Assembly: GCF_024580955.1 (NCBI RefSeq)
Contig: NZ_JANIKD010000001.1
Coordinates: 124,001 to 188,000, forward strand
DNA: 64,000 nt
Source of the DNA: Corynebacterium sp. 122RC1
GTDB lineage: Bacteria; Actinomycetota; Actinomycetes; Mycobacteriales; Mycobacteriaceae
Reading direction: 5' to 3'
In this document: piece after piece, positions 28,228 through 38,315 of the stretch
How positions within the stretch are numbered: position 1 is the stretch's first letter
Layout: every line of letters begins with the position of its first letter
The notes under the pieces: model-generated
What the model was told of the DNA's origin: nothing
Database searches by the model: none
The model's input: the letters and a program-made list of their open reading frames with translations, nothing else
Program-made: the position numbers and the translations under genes

Positions 28228-29000
28228 AGCCGCACCTCAAAACCCGCCTGAGCAATCGCCTGCTTGACTTCCCCGATGCCCACTTCGCCGAAGTGGAAGA
28301 TGGACGCCGCGAGCACTGCGTCGGCACCCGCGGCCACCGCTGGTGGAAAGTGCTCCGCCGCCCCGGCGCCGCCGGAGGCAATCACGGGGATGGACACCGC
28401 AGCGCGCACTTTTTCCAACAGTTCGAGGTCAAAGCCTTCCTTGGTGCCGTCGCCATCCATTGAGTTGAGCAGGATCTCCCCCACTCCCAGTTCCTCGCCT
28501 CGTAGCGCCCACTCCACGGCATCAAGTTCCGCACTCCGCGAACCCCCGTGAGTGGTTACCTCAAACCCACTTGGTTGAGGCTTGCCGCCTTCGGGCACCC
28601 GGCGCGCATCCACGCTAAGCACGATGCACTGCGCACCAAAGCGGTGGGAGAGCTCCCTGAGCAGCTCTGGGCGGGCGATTGCAGAGGTATTGACGCTGAC
28701 CTTGTCCGCACCAGCACGAAGGAGTTGGTCCACGTCCTCCTCGCTGCGCACGCCGCCGCCTACTGTGAGCGGAATGAACACCTGCTCCGCGGTTCGTTTA
28801 ACCACCTCAAGCATGGTGCCACGGCCCGCTTTGGAGGCGGAGACGTCGAGAAACGTGAGCTCGTCGGCGCCTTCGGCGTCGTACTTGCGCGCCAACTCCA
28901 CAGGATCGCCTGCGTCTTTGAGTCCCTCAAAGTTCACGCCTTTGACCACGCGGCCGTTATCAACGTCCAAACATGGAATCACGCGCACTGCTACGCCCAT
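28224..29000 (-). CDS. hisF: Imidazole glycerol phosphate synthase cyclase subunit
   Basis: 258 aa (beta/alpha)8 barrel. With HisH it makes IGP and AICAR from PRFAR and ammonia. N-terminus [20 protein letters not shown] carries catalytic Asp11-equivalent; the second catalytic Asp is in [14 protein letters not shown]. Located between impA and hisI. Confidence 0.98.
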   Translation of the reverse strand: MGVAVRVIPCLDVDNGRVVKGVNFEGLKDAGDPVELARKYDAEGADELTFLDVSASKAGRGTMLEVVKRTAEQVFIPLTVGGGVRSEEDVDQLLRAGADKVSVNTSAIARPELLRELSHRFGAQCIVLSVDARRVPEGGKPQPSGFEVTTHGGSRSAELDAVEWALRGEELGVGEILLNSMDGDGTKEGFDLELLEKVRAAVSIPVIASGGAGAAEHFPPAVAAGADAVLAASIFHFGEVGIGEVKQAIAQAGFEVRL

Positions 29001-29027
29001 TTCAAGGACTCCTTCCAGTTCAATTGC

Positions 29028-29825
29028 TCACTCGGGGTGCGGGAAACGGAACTTCTCCATGGTACTCATCAGGGCCTCATGCGCCCGCGGGGAGCCCACC
29101 ACCACCCCTTCCGCGCCGGGCACCCAGGGGTTTCCCGCGAGGTCAGTGACCACTCCGCCGGCGGCGCGCACCAGCACCACGCCCGCCGCGTTGTCCCACA
29201 CAAACGGGCTTAAGGATACCGCACCGTCAAAAATTCCCGCCGCGGTATAGGCTAAATCCACTCCTACGGACCCGGTGATCCGCGGCCGGAGGTAGGTTTT
29301 GGAGATTTCCGCCAGCCATCCTTGGCGCAACTGGGAGGAAAAACGCGATTCCCGCGGCGAGGAGATCGAGCTAAACCCCACGTGTGCCGCGATGATCGGA
29401 CGGTCCTCAAGTGGGGGCTGTGCCTGGCCGTTGAAAAACAGCGGCGAGCCATCAAATGCGCCGAAGCGTTGCCGCGCCATGGGCACTGAAGTGATGCCCA
29501 GGACTGGGGTGCTGTCCACCAAGAGTGAAATGAGGATCGCCGACATGGGGTTGCCGGCGGCGTAGTTTGCGGTGCCGTCGATGGGGTCCACCACCCACAT
29601 CGGGGAGCCGGAGTCCCCGCCGAACTCCTCCCCGAACACCGGGATGCCGGTGAGCGTGGTCAAGGTGGTGCGAAGGTAGGCCTCGATCTCATGATCGGCC
29701 TGGGTGGCAAAGTCCGCACCCGCTTTGAAGTGCTTGGGGGCTGCGCCGATGCTCGCCATAAAAAGCCGTTCGGCGTCATCGGTGACTGCCTCGGCTATGT
29801 GGTAGAGCTCGCGCGCATCACTCAT
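29028..29825 (-). CDS. impA: Inositol monophosphatase family, histidinol-phosphatase candidate
   Basis: 265 aa. Metal-dependent phosphatase of the IMPase family: [23 protein letters not shown] (metal site) and [17 protein letters not shown]. In C. glutamicum the his-cluster copy is called impA and related HisN proteins act as histidinol-phosphate phosphatase; no separate histidinol phosphatase is present in this block, but HisN may be encoded elsewhere. Overlaps the end of hisA by 4 nt. Confidence 0.9.
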   Translation of the reverse strand: MSDARELYHIAEAVTDDAERLFMASIGAAPKHFKAGADFATQADHEIEAYLRTTLTTLTGIPVFGEEFGGDSGSPMWVVDPIDGTANYAAGNPMSAILISLLVDSTPVLGITSVPMARQRFGAFDGSPLFFNGQAQPPLEDRPIIAAHVGFSSISSPRESRFSSQLRQGWLAEISKTYLRPRITGSVGVDLAYTAAGIFDGAVSLSPFVWDNAAGVVLVRAAGGVVTDLAGNPWVPGAEGVVVGSPRAHEALMSTMEKFRFPHPE

Positions 29826-30550
29826 AGAGCATCCAGAGCCTCGCGCAGGGTGAACCTTCCCTCGTAGAGGGCTTTGCCGATGATGGCGGAGTCAATGCCC
29901 TCTTCTTCATACTTGGCCAGTTCCAACACATCTTCCAAGGCGGAAATACCCCCGGAGGCCACGATCTTGGCGTCGGTGGCTGCAGCGACGTCCCGCAGGA
30001 GGTCCACGTTAGGGCCGCTCAGGGTGCCGTCTTTGGAAACGTCCGTCACCACAAAGCGCTGGCAGCCCTGCGCATCGAGGCGCTCGAGCACTTCCCAGAG
30101 GTCACCGCCGTCCGAGACCCAGCCATTGCCGCGGGTGCGCCACTCACCATCGATGTTGCGCACGGCGATGTCCACCGCAACCTTGTCCCCGTAGCGGTCC
30201 AGCACCTTGGCAATCCACTCTGGTTTCTCCAATGCCGCCGTGCCGATGTTTACCCGCTTCGCACCGGTGGCCAGGGCGCGCTCCAGGGAGGCATCGTCGC
30301 GGATACCGCCGGTGAGCTCCACAAAGATGTCCAGCTTTCCGGTGATTTCCGCCATGAGCTCGTGGTTGGACCCGCGATTGAAGGCGGCATCCAGGTCCAC
30401 AAAGTGCAGCCAGGTTGCCCCCTGCTCCTGCCACTTCAGTGCGCTTTCCAGCGGCGAACCATAGGACTTTTCGGTGCCAGCGGCACCTTGGTCAAGGCGA
30501 ACGGCTTGCCCATCCACCACATCCACTGCGGGCAGGAGTGTAAACGTCAT
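29822..30550 (-). CDS. hisA: ProFAR isomerase HisA, subHisA-like
   Basis: 242 aa barrel isomerase. Most actinobacteria have bifunctional PriA (HisA plus TrpF). Compared by eye with M. tuberculosis PriA, catalytic Asp residues are kept ([19 protein letters not shown]), but Arg143 is Asn (RGNGW instead of RGRGW), Ser81 is Thr (ELTGG) and Asp130 is Ala. These changes match the subHisA type described for corynebacteria that acquired a separate trpF. So likely HisA-only. TATGCT lies 8 nt before the ATG, hinting at an internal leaderless promoter. Confidence 0.93.
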   Translation of the reverse strand: MTFTLLPAVDVVDGQAVRLDQGAAGTEKSYGSPLESALKWQEQGATWLHFVDLDAAFNRGSNHELMAEITGKLDIFVELTGGIRDDASLERALATGAKRVNIGTAALEKPEWIAKVLDRYGDKVAVDIAVRNIDGEWRTRGNGWVSDGGDLWEVLERLDAQGCQRFVVTDVSKDGTLSGPNVDLLRDVAAATDAKIVASGGISALEDVLELAKYEEEGIDSAIIGKALYEGRFTLREALDAL

Positions 30551-30558
30551 GGCACAAA

Positions 30559-30564
30559 AGCATA
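30559..30564 (-). promoter_or_regulatory. Possible internal -10 before hisA
   Basis: TATGCT on the minus strand, 8 nt before the hisA ATG, with no Shine-Dalgarno between. It could give a leaderless hisA-impA-hisFI transcript. The 63-nt gap after hisH is the longest within this part of the block. Confidence 0.4.
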
Positions 30565-30613
30565 GCGCGAACCCCCGAGCCGCCGCACCCTACTTTTAGC
30601 GGCTTCCAGCGCT

Positions 30614-31246
30614 TTACAGAGTGGCCAGCCAGTTTTCCAGAAGGTGTGCGCCCACGTCCCCGGACTTTTCCGGGTGGAACTGCGTTGCCCACAGCGGGCC
30701 ATTTTCCACGGCGGCCACGAAACGCTCGTCCTCGTGCTGTGCCCAGGTGACCAGCGGCGGGGTGGTGAGCCCGTCTGGCTCGAACTCCCAGGTACGCACG
30801 CCGTAGGAGTGCACAAAGTACACCCGCGCCTCTGGGTCAATGCCAGCAAACATTTGGCTGCCCGCGCCTGCTTGCACGGTGTTCCACCCCATGTGCGGTA
30901 GCACCTTTGCGTGCAACTTTTCCACCGTGCCGGGCCACTGACCACAGCCGTCGGCGGTGATGCCGTGCTCGGTGCCGCGCTCGAACATGATCTGCATGCC
31001 CACGCAGATCCCCAGCACGGGCCGCGATCCGGCGAGCCTTTGGCCAATCATGCGATCCCCTTTAACCTTCCGCAACCCCTCCATGCATGCAGCGAACGCG
31101 CCTACGCCGGGGACGAGGAGGCCGTCGGCACCGAGTACGATCTCCGGATCACTCGTGACGGTGACGTCCGCCCCCACCCGTTCCAGGGCGCGGTGTGCGG
31201 AGCGCAGGTTGCCGGAGCCGTAATCAAGCAGTGCGACAGTTTTCAT
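30614..31246 (-). CDS. hisH: Imidazole glycerol phosphate synthase glutaminase subunit
   Basis: 210 aa class I glutamine amidotransferase supplying ammonia to HisF. Catalytic Cys in [15 protein letters not shown], His and Glu in [11 protein letters not shown]. The N-terminus [18 protein letters not shown] is typical and fixes the start at 31246; the open frame upstream is a shadow of the MFS gene, which it overlaps by 23 nt. Confidence 0.97.
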   Translation of the reverse strand: MKTVALLDYGSGNLRSAHRALERVGADVTVTSDPEIVLGADGLLVPGVGAFAACMEGLRKVKGDRMIGQRLAGSRPVLGICVGMQIMFERGTEHGITADGCGQWPGTVEKLHAKVLPHMGWNTVQAGAGSQMFAGIDPEARVYFVHSYGVRTWEFEPDGLTTPPLVTWAQHEDERFVAAVENGPLWATQFHPEKSGDVGAHLLENWLATL

Positions 31247-32456
31247 GCTTGCCCATATTAGTGCACTGATTCGCACACACGGCAGCAACCCCCACCAAGG
31301 CCAGGCACGCCGCAACCGCAAACGCCACGGTGTACCCCTGCTGCGCCGCCACGAATCCCAGCAGGAAGGAGCCGGTGCCCGTACCTGCGTCAAAAGCGAT
31401 GTTCCACACCGTTGAGGCCTCCCCGGTGCGATGCCGGGGCACCCGCAGGAACATCTCCAGCATGGACTCGGTCTGCACCAGCCCAAACCCTGCCCCAAAC
31501 AGCGCCGCCGCCAGCAGCAGGCACCGAGGATCCCAGGCCCACCCAAGCACGCCGACGATCACCGCCAGCCCACTCGCCGCAATCAGCAGCGCCGGCAGCA
31601 TGGTGGTCCCCGGCCTCCCAAGCCTGTCCGCCAGCGCCCCCGCAGCAAAGCGCGAAAGGATCTGCGCGCCGCCGATGACCGCAAAAATCACGCCACTCGA
31701 CGCCGCAATTTCCGACGCCGCCCCCGCCGCACCACTTGCTGCGAGTGCCGCGGGCAAGAAGGAGGAAATCGCACCGAAGCCCATGGAAAGACTGGAAAGC
31801 GCGAGAGCCGGGGCGATCATCACGCGCAGGGTGGAGTCTTGCGTGATCTGGCCGGTAGGTGTTTCGGGTGGTTCAGGCGCCGGCACATTGGGCATCCACA
31901 GCGCGAGCACCCCGGCGAGCAGCGCCACCGCTGCACCGGTGAGAAACACCCCCGCGTAGCTGTTGGTGCGCTCGGCGATAGCGAGCCCAAGCGGCAGGAA
32001 GATCATTTGGCTGATCCCCACAGCAGCACCAAGGATTCCTGTTGCTTTCCCCAGCATGCTTGGGGCAACGATCTGGCCCAGCAAGGCGTATTGGGCAACG
32101 CAAAGCGCGCCAAAGCCCGCACCACGCAGGGCCGCCACTACCAGCACACTAATGGGGTCCATGGCCACCAAATACCACAACGCAGGAAGGCCAAGCAGCA
32201 GCGCGGATGCCACCATCACGGCCCGGTAGCCGAACCGCTGGATCAGCTTGTTGGTGAGCAGTTGGGTGGCAACCGTTGCCGCCATGAACACGCCCGTTGT
32301 AGCCCCGCCCAAGGCCTGGGATCCGCTGGACTGGATCACCGCGAGCGGCACGGTGGGAAAAAGTACGGACAGCGCCGCGAATGCCGCGGGCACCGCCACC
32401 ATGGTGGGGCGAAACCCGGGGATCCGCAGCACTGCTGCAAGTGATTGGTTGGCCAT
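31224..32456 (-). CDS. MFS transporter in the his operon
   Basis: 410 aa with about 12 hydrophobic helices and a central hydrophilic loop ([12 protein letters not shown]). MFS motif-like [15 protein letters not shown] and the loop 2-3 region [12 protein letters not shown] are present. The corresponding permease (orf2) occurs in the C. glutamicum his operon; its substrate is unknown. Stop overlaps the hisH start by 23 nt, and its start abuts the stop of the upstream 62-aa gene (TAAATG). Confidence 0.9.
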   Translation of the reverse strand: MANQSLAAVLRIPGFRPTMVAVPAAFAALSVLFPTVPLAVIQSSGSQALGGATTGVFMAATVATQLLTNKLIQRFGYRAVMVASALLLGLPALWYLVAMDPISVLVVAALRGAGFGALCVAQYALLGQIVAPSMLGKATGILGAAVGISQMIFLPLGLAIAERTNSYAGVFLTGAAVALLAGVLALWMPNVPAPEPPETPTGQITQDSTLRVMIAPALALSSLSMGFGAISSFLPAALAASGAAGAASEIAASSGVIFAVIGGAQILSRFAAGALADRLGRPGTTMLPALLIAASGLAVIVGVLGWAWDPRCLLLAAALFGAGFGLVQTESMLEMFLRVPRHRTGEASTVWNIAFDAGTGTGSFLLGFVAAQQGYTVAFAVAACLALVGVAAVCANQCTNMGKHENCRTA

Positions 32457-32645
32457 TTAAAGGTTCATGGCTCCGAAGGCCCAGAACAATCCACCAATGA
32501 GGGCCACCGCTGCGCAGGCACCAAGGGCAATGGTGAGCACCTTGCTGCCGGACTCGGACTGGTAGCTCGCCCAAGTGGCACCCACCAAGAGGCCGGCGGC
32601 CATGAACAACAGGTAGACAAGCCAGGAGTTATCTTCAGAAACCAT
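32457..32645 (-). CDS. Small two-helix membrane protein in the his operon
   Basis: 62 aa: two hydrophobic segments (about 9-27 and 36-57) separated by a short polar loop YQSESGSK. It is directly abutted by the MFS gene (stop TAA next to ATG), so the two are coupled and may work together. Corresponds by position to orf1 of the C. glutamicum his operon. Function unknown. Confidence 0.8.
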   Translation of the reverse strand: MVSEDNSWLVYLLFMAAGLLVGATWASYQSESGSKVLTIALGACAAVALIGGLFWAFGAMNL

Positions 32646-32668
32646 AATCTTCCTGATCTTCTTTGGCG

Positions 32669-33268
32669 CTAGAGGGCGCCCTTGGTGGAGGGGATGCCGG
32701 TGAGGCGGTCGTCTGCAGAGACGGCCTCGCGGATCGCGCGGGCAACCGCCTTGAACTCTGCCTCGGTGATGTGGTGGGGGTCGCGCCCGTAGCGGCAGTT
32801 CACATGCAACGTGGTGCGTGAGTTGAGCGCCAGGGTTTCAAAGAAGTGCTCGTTGATCACCGTTGCGTAGTGCCCGCCGATGATGGAATGCACGATGTGC
32901 TCAGGCTCGCCGTTCATCACAAAGTAGGGGCGGCCAGAGAAATCCACCACGGCCTCCACCAGCGTTTCGTCCATGGGCAGCAGGAAGGAGCCGAAGCGCT
33001 TAATGCCGCGCTTATCCCCCACCGCCTGCGCAATCGCCTGGCCGAGCACGATCGCCGTGTCCTCTACGGTGTGGTGCGCGTCGATATGCGTGTCCCCCTT
33101 TGCGTGCACGGTGAGGTCAAAGGCACCGTGGACGCCGAAGGCGGTGAGCATGTGGTCGAAAAATGGCACGCCGGTGTCAATATCCACCGTTCCGGTGCCG
33201 TCCAGGTCAATGGTGACGGTGATGTCTGACTCGCTGGTGGTGCGGGTGATCGTTCCGATTCGAGACAA
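32669..33268 (-). CDS. hisB: Imidazoleglycerol-phosphate dehydratase
   Basis: 199 aa, monofunctional type. Converts IGP to imidazole acetol phosphate. Metal-binding His clusters: [26 protein letters not shown], and [16 protein letters not shown]. The start is TTG at 33268 with AGGAG 6 nt upstream, 13 nt after hisC; longer frames would run into hisC. Confidence 0.97.
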   Translation of the reverse strand: MSRIGTITRTTSESDITVTIDLDGTGTVDIDTGVPFFDHMLTAFGVHGAFDLTVHAKGDTHIDAHHTVEDTAIVLGQAIAQAVGDKRGIKRFGSFLLPMDETLVEAVVDFSGRPYFVMNGEPEHIVHSIIGGHYATVINEHFFETLALNSRTTLHVNCRYGRDPHHITEAEFKAVARAIREAVSADDRLTGIPSTKGAL

Positions 33269-33281
33269 GATGTACTCCTGG

Positions 33282-34406
33282 TTAGTGCTTGAATTGCTGC
33301 ACAACGTGTTCCGCTGCGTGCAGGAAGGCATCGTTTTCCGCGGCGGTGCCAATTGTGACGCGGAGGTAGCCCGGTACACCGACGTCTCGGATCAACACGC
33401 CCTGATCCAAAAACGCCTGCCACACCTGGTGCTGATCCACCTGCTCACCCACTGCGAAGAACAGGAAGTTGGACTCAGAATCCACCACTTCAAAGCCCAT
33501 GCCCTGAAGTGCTGCCTGCACGCGCTTACGTTCGGAGATGAGCATGTCTACGGTGGCCAAGGTGTCTGCGCTGTGGCGCAGCGCGACGATCGCGGCGGTC
33601 TGGGAAAGGACGGACAGGTGGTACGGCAGGCGCACCAGCAGCACGGCCTCCACGAACGCCGGTGCCGCGATGAAGTAGCCCAAACGCCCACCTGCGAAGT
33701 CGAAGGCCTTGCTCATGGTGCGAGACACCACGAGTTTCGCAGGGTATTCCTCCAACAGGGTCACCGCACTTGGCGCCTCGGAGAACTCCGCGTAGGCCTC
33801 ATCCACGATCACCACGCCGGGCGCTGCATCAAGGATGGTGCGGATCTCATCCAGGGTGCTAATCCCGCCGGTGGGGTTGTTCGGGGTGGTCACAAAGATC
33901 ACCGAGGGCTGGTGCTCTTCAATTGCCGCTAATGCACTGGGCATGTCAATGGCAAAGCCGCGCGCTGGGTCGCGTGGAACAGACACAAACTCCGTTTGCG
34001 TGCCCGTGGACAGGATGGGGTGCATGGAGTAGCTCGGCTGGAAACCTAGGGCCTTGCGGCCGGGGCCACCGAATGCTTGGAGGAGCTGTTGCAGGACCTC
34101 GTTGGAACCGTTCGCCGCCCACACATTGGCTTCAGTGACCATCACACCCGTGCGCTGGGTAATGTACGCCGCCAGGGCTGCGCGCAGCTCCACCGAGTCA
34201 CGCTCCGGGTATCGGTTCAGTTCGCGCGCCTGCACCGCGATTTCGTGTGCCAGCTCTTCAATGAGTGCGTCCGAGGGCGGGTAGGGGTTTTCGTTGGTGT
34301 TGAGCCGCACGGCAACTTCCAACTGCGGGGCACCGTAGGCGGATTTGCCTTGGAGTTCCTCGCGCAGAGGGAGGTCGTTGAGCGTGAGGCTATCTAGGTT
34401 GCTCAT
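33282..34406 (-). CDS. hisC: Histidinol-phosphate aminotransferase
   Basis: 374 aa, fold-type I PLP aminotransferase. PLP Lys in [29 protein letters not shown] near the N-terminus and PNNPTGG in the middle are standard. Makes histidinol phosphate from imidazole acetol phosphate and glutamate. 23 nt downstream of hisD. Confidence 0.98.
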   Translation of the reverse strand: MSNLDSLTLNDLPLREELQGKSAYGAPQLEVAVRLNTNENPYPPSDALIEELAHEIAVQARELNRYPERDSVELRAALAAYITQRTGVMVTEANVWAANGSNEVLQQLLQAFGGPGRKALGFQPSYSMHPILSTGTQTEFVSVPRDPARGFAIDMPSALAAIEEHQPSVIFVTTPNNPTGGISTLDEIRTILDAAPGVVIVDEAYAEFSEAPSAVTLLEEYPAKLVVSRTMSKAFDFAGGRLGYFIAAPAFVEAVLLVRLPYHLSVLSQTAAIVALRHSADTLATVDMLISERKRVQAALQGMGFEVVDSESNFLFFAVGEQVDQHQVWQAFLDQGVLIRDVGVPGYLRVTIGTAAENDAFLHAAEHVVQQFKH

Positions 34407-34429
34407 GGTTTCCTTGTTGTGGATGGAAG

Positions 34430-35743
34430 TTATTGCAGTTGTTCAAAGCGGCAGCGAATCGCCTCACCGTGGGCAGGCAGGTCTTCTGCATCCGCCAGGG
34501 TGATCACGGTTTCGGAGATTTCTTTCAACGCGGCTTCGTCGTACTCGATGAGGTTCACCGGACGCAGGAAGGTGTGCGTGGACAACCCGGCGCTGAACCG
34601 GGCGGTGCCAGAAGTTGGCAGCACGTGGTTGGATCCCGCCGAGTAGTCGCCCAGTGGCACCGGGGAAAAGCCGCCCACGAAGATCGCGCCCGCGTTGCGC
34701 ACCCGACGTGCAACCTCCGGGGCGTGCTCGGTGTGGATCTCCAAATGCTCCGCTCCGTAGGCATCGGCCACCCGGATGGCTTCGTCGAGGGTGTCCACCA
34801 GCACGATGCCCGACTGCTTGCCGCGCAGCGCTTCCTCAACGCGGGAGGCGTTGCGGGTCACACCAAAGCGCGCCTCGATCTCCTTATTCACGGCCTGCGC
34901 GAAGGCCTCGGAGTCCGTGATGAGCACGCTGGCTGCAAGCACATCGTGTTCTGCCTGGCTAATGAGGTCATATGCCACCCACACTGGATTGGCAGTGGCG
35001 TCCGCGATGATCGCGATCTCGGTGGGGCCAGCCTCAGAATCAATGCCAACCACACCGCGGACCTGGCGCTTCGCGGCGGTAACAAAGATGTTGCCGGGGC
35101 CGGTAATCATGTCTACCGGCTCGAGCCCGTGGGCGTCATCGCCGTAGGCCAACAGCGCCACGGCCTGCGCGCCGCCGGTTGCCCACACCTCATCCACGCC
35201 CAACAGTTTCGCCGCAGCCAAAATAGTGGGGTGTGGCCATCCGCCGTGGTCTGCCTGCGGCGGAGAAGCCACCACCAGGGTGCCCACACCAGCTTCCTGC
35301 GCTGGCACCACGTTCATAATCACGCTGGATGGGTACACCGCGTTCCCGCCCGGCACATACAAGCCCACACGCTCCACAGGCAGGAACACCTCGGTTACCG
35401 CGCCACCCGGCGCGAGCTGCGTGGTGTGCTCCGCTGGCACCTGATCCGCATGCACCTTGCGAACCCTGCTGATGGACTCCTCAAGCGCCCCTACAACCTT
35501 AGGATCTAGGTTGGCCAGGGCTTCGTCGATAATGCTCTGCGGGACCCGCACGCTCTCAGGGCGGACCTTGTCAAACTGCTCGCCGTATTCCAGGGCAGCC
35601 TCCGCGCCGCGTTCGCGCACCGCCTCCACCACGGGGGTGACGATGTGCGCCACGGAAGCAACGTCTGTGCCACCGCGCGGCAGTGCTCGGCGCAATTCAC
35701 TCGTGGTGGTGGTTCGACCTCTCAGGTCAATGAGGGTGAGCAT
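34430..35743 (-). CDS. hisD: Histidinol dehydrogenase
   Basis: 437 aa, first gene of the his block. Two-step NAD-dependent oxidation of histidinol to histidine. Motifs [34 protein letters not shown] and the zinc-site region SNHVLPTSG are intact. The 70-nt upstream gap is too short for the long leader known from C. glutamicum his transcripts; no leader peptide with His codons was found. Readthrough from the upstream membrane gene is possible. Confidence 0.98.
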   Translation of the reverse strand: MLTLIDLRGRTTTTSELRRALPRGGTDVASVAHIVTPVVEAVRERGAEAALEYGEQFDKVRPESVRVPQSIIDEALANLDPKVVGALEESISRVRKVHADQVPAEHTTQLAPGGAVTEVFLPVERVGLYVPGGNAVYPSSVIMNVVPAQEAGVGTLVVASPPQADHGGWPHPTILAAAKLLGVDEVWATGGAQAVALLAYGDDAHGLEPVDMITGPGNIFVTAAKRQVRGVVGIDSEAGPTEIAIIADATANPVWVAYDLISQAEHDVLAASVLITDSEAFAQAVNKEIEARFGVTRNASRVEEALRGKQSGIVLVDTLDEAIRVADAYGAEHLEIHTEHAPEVARRVRNAGAIFVGGFSPVPLGDYSAGSNHVLPTSGTARFSAGLSTHTFLRPVNLIEYDEAALKEISETVITLADAEDLPAHGEAIRCRFEQLQ

Positions 35744-35813
35744 GAGGTTTCCTTTTTGCTGTTTGAAAAGACGTGAGGTTGAGCTCTAACTGACTTAAAA
35801 CTACAGGCAAATT

Positions 35814-36479
35814 CTAGATGTGCCGTGCCGGCAAAGCAGAATCCGCGCGGGTGTTTGGCAGCCACACCACCATCGCTGACCAGTACAGTGCCACCGCCGC
35901 GAACCCGCTCCACAGCGCACCGGCGATGCCCACGGACACCCACGGAACAATGGTGATCATCTCCCCCACCTGCGGCGCCTCGGCCGCGTGACTCCGAAAC
36001 GTCTGCACCACCTGCCTGCCAAGCAGGAGAAACACCTGCGCACCAAGAATGTTCCACAGCCCGACCCACAGCAGCATAGGCAGCGAAAAAGGATCTTCCT
36101 GGTGCTGAGCCTGCGCTCGCGCCCGCACCGCCGCCCACACGCTAAGCATCGCCACGATAGTGGTCAAACCCAAAAAAGCGGCAAAGGCGGAAAACTCCAC
36201 GTTCACCTCGGTGCCGAACGCCAGGCCGTCGCCCTCAGTCCCCCACGCCGTGTAACTTGGGCGCAGCGCACCCCACGCCGCCCCCAGCAAGGCATTGCCC
36301 AGCACACAATGCATCACGACGAGCGCAAACGCCCCAACCACACCGGGAACCCGCGCGCGCGAAGCATGCGGGTACTCGGTAGGTTGTGACACTGGTTCTG
36401 GTTCGTGAGCTGGTGCGGAAGCAGGTGGGGAAGCAGACACTTTTGGCATGAACGTTAGGCTACTCCCAAGGCGGGACAT
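35814..36479 (-). CDS. Four-helix membrane protein of unknown function
   Basis: 221 aa. Pro/Ser-rich N-terminal 40 residues, then four hydrophobic helices (around 48-70, 93-115, 132-152 and 175-202). No family recognised. It lies 29 nt after the second NCS1 permease gene and 70 nt before hisD on the same strand. Start uncertain: ATG at 36479 or 36449, neither with a well-placed ribosome site. Confidence 0.7.
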   Translation of the reverse strand: MSRLGSSLTFMPKVSASPPASAPAHEPEPVSQPTEYPHASRARVPGVVGAFALVVMHCVLGNALLGAAWGALRPSYTAWGTEGDGLAFGTEVNVEFSAFAAFLGLTTIVAMLSVWAAVRARAQAQHQEDPFSLPMLLWVGLWNILGAQVFLLLGRQVVQTFRSHAAEAPQVGEMITIVPWVSVGIAGALWSGFAAVALYWSAMVVWLPNTRADSALPARHI

Positions 36480-36508
36480 GCCGCACCAATGCTCTATTTA
36501 TTGCTCCA

Positions 36509-38080
36509 TTAGTGGAGGGCACCTTTGGTTTCGGGTACGGTTCGGGGGAAGTTGATGGTTTCCTCTTCATTTCTCTTTCTGATCAACGGAAAGCTCAGCA
36601 ACAGGTACACAACGAAGCCAATGAAGAAGCTGGCAAGCCAGTTGTAGTCATAGAGATTTTGCAGGATCGGGATAAACCCGTGCTCCGGAAATGGTCCAGT
36701 TTTCACCCCTCCTACCACCGGTGAATACGCACCGCCCACTGCAAAGAACGCACCAATTCCGAACGCTGCTAAGGCCCTGAGGTTGAACCCACTGTTGTAC
36801 CAATAACGCCCTTCCTGCATGAATAGTTGCGGCACGTTGAGCTGAGTATTTTTGAGTACCCAATAGTCCGCAACCATCACCCCACCGATCGCCCCGGTCA
36901 CTCCGCCGTAGAAGCCCAGCCATACGAACACGTATGACTCGGGGCTTTCCAATAGGCGCCAAGGCAAGAGGACTGTGCCGATCGTCATTACGATCACCAC
37001 CCCGATGCGGAAATCGATCGCCCTTGGGAAAGCGTTGGTGAAGTCGAGTGCCGGGCCGACCATGTTCGCCGCCACATTGGTGGAGAAGTTTGCCAGCACG
37101 ATGATGAGAGAACCGAGCACCACAATCGCTGGGTTGCCGAGTGCCCGAACGAGCGCGTCGGGACTCCACAGGTCATTTGGGGAAACTTGGTACACCGCTG
37201 CGGCAGTGGAGGTAATAAGAATTGCTACCAGCGAGAACGCGAACATGGAAAGCGGCAGACCGACCATTTGGCCACGCATTTGCGACTTTTGGTCTTTGGC
37301 AAACCGCGTGAAGTCTGGCATGTTTAGCGAAAGTGTGGCCCAGAACGCAATGTTCGCCATCAACCCTGGTGGGAACACTCCCAGCCAGAACTCTTTGCCC
37401 CAGCCAACTTGGCTTGGTTGGTTCACCACTGGTCCCAGGTTGCCTCCCGAGCGAACCAGGAGGTACACCAGCAAGACGATCAGCGCCACGGAAATGAGTG
37501 GTGCTGCAAATTGCTGGAGCCGTTTCACCGCTCCAAATCCCTTTGCGATCACCCAAACTTGGGCTACAGCGCAAAATAAGAAGCACGCCCAAAGAGTGAT
37601 CCTCTGTTCACCTACGAAACCTAGGGAGAGTTTTGGCGCTTCCGTCCAAGCCGATCCCACCAGCGCCCCAATCCCAAGGTCGAGGGCCAGCGCAGTAAGC
37701 CACGTCTGAATTCCTGCCCACCCACATCCCACGAGTGCTCGAAGTAATGCTGGGATGTTTGAGCCCCTAATCCCAAAACTGGAACGAATGAACACGGGGA
37801 AGGTGATGCCGTGTTTTGCGCCAGCGTGGCTATTGAACAACATCGGCACCAAGATAATGAGATTGGCGAGCACGATGGTGAAAATGGCTTGGAGCCAGTT
37901 CATACCCATTGCAATCAACGATGCTGCCAGTGTCCAAGTGGCAGCGTTAATCGCCATACCAACCCAAAGTGCCAGATATGTTCGTGAGCCCCAAGTACGG
38001 CTGCCCGGTGAAATTGGGCGAAGATCAGGGTTAATAAGCCCTTTGGCAATTACTGGAGAAGCTGAATTATGAGTATCCAT
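36509..38080 (-). CDS. NCS1 family nucleobase:cation symporter (cluster copy 1)
   Basis: 523 aa with about 12 membrane helices. NCS1 motifs: AGAKHGITFPVFIRSSFGIRG, NIPALLRALVGCGWAGIQTW, and SLNMPDFTRFAKDQKSQ. Family members import uracil, allantoin, hydantoins or purines with sodium or protons. ATG at 38080 is preceded by AAGGAG with 8-nt spacing. It is the last gene of the pyrimidine catabolism cluster, separated from preA by 235 nt holding a hairpin. It is clearly distinct in sequence from the other NCS1 permease at 42666-44159. Confidence 0.93.
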   Translation of the reverse strand: MDTHNSASPVIAKGLINPDLRPISPGSRTWGSRTYLALWVGMAINAATWTLAASLIAMGMNWLQAIFTIVLANLIILVPMLFNSHAGAKHGITFPVFIRSSFGIRGSNIPALLRALVGCGWAGIQTWLTALALDLGIGALVGSAWTEAPKLSLGFVGEQRITLWACFLFCAVAQVWVIAKGFGAVKRLQQFAAPLISVALIVLLVYLLVRSGGNLGPVVNQPSQVGWGKEFWLGVFPPGLMANIAFWATLSLNMPDFTRFAKDQKSQMRGQMVGLPLSMFAFSLVAILITSTAAAVYQVSPNDLWSPDALVRALGNPAIVVLGSLIIVLANFSTNVAANMVGPALDFTNAFPRAIDFRIGVVIVMTIGTVLLPWRLLESPESYVFVWLGFYGGVTGAIGGVMVADYWVLKNTQLNVPQLFMQEGRYWYNSGFNLRALAAFGIGAFFAVGGAYSPVVGGVKTGPFPEHGFIPILQNLYDYNWLASFFIGFVVYLLLSFPLIRKRNEEETINFPRTVPETKGALH

Positions 38081-38222
38081 TTTGGGATCTCCTTCTGCTG
38101 TGCGCAATGAAATGCAATAAAGCGAAACCCGGCTCTTTTCGCTGTTGAAAAGCGCGGATCCACAAAACCGCCGGAATACATGGAAGAAGAAAATGTACAG
38201 ATCTTATGAGTATTCGGACCGA

Positions 38223-38254
38223 GTTGGCCCCGCCTAAGCTGGGCCAGGGCCAAC
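38223..38254. other. Inverted repeat / hairpin between preA and the NCS1 gene
   Basis: Perfect 8-bp arms GTTGGCCC / GGGCCAAC around a 16-nt loop. No T-tract on either side, so not a classic terminator; it may block exonucleases, separating the stability of preA and permease messages, or be an operator. Confidence 0.55.
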
Positions 38255-38315
38255 CCCAGCAAAATCCCAGGAAAATACCCCTGCGAATACGGGAGGATTC
38301 GATTAGTGAAATTGG

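Noticed and set aside
35744-35813. Histidine leader or T-box riboswitch before hisD
   Set aside because: Only 70 nt are available, with no run of His codons, no terminator/antiterminator pair and no T-box sequence.
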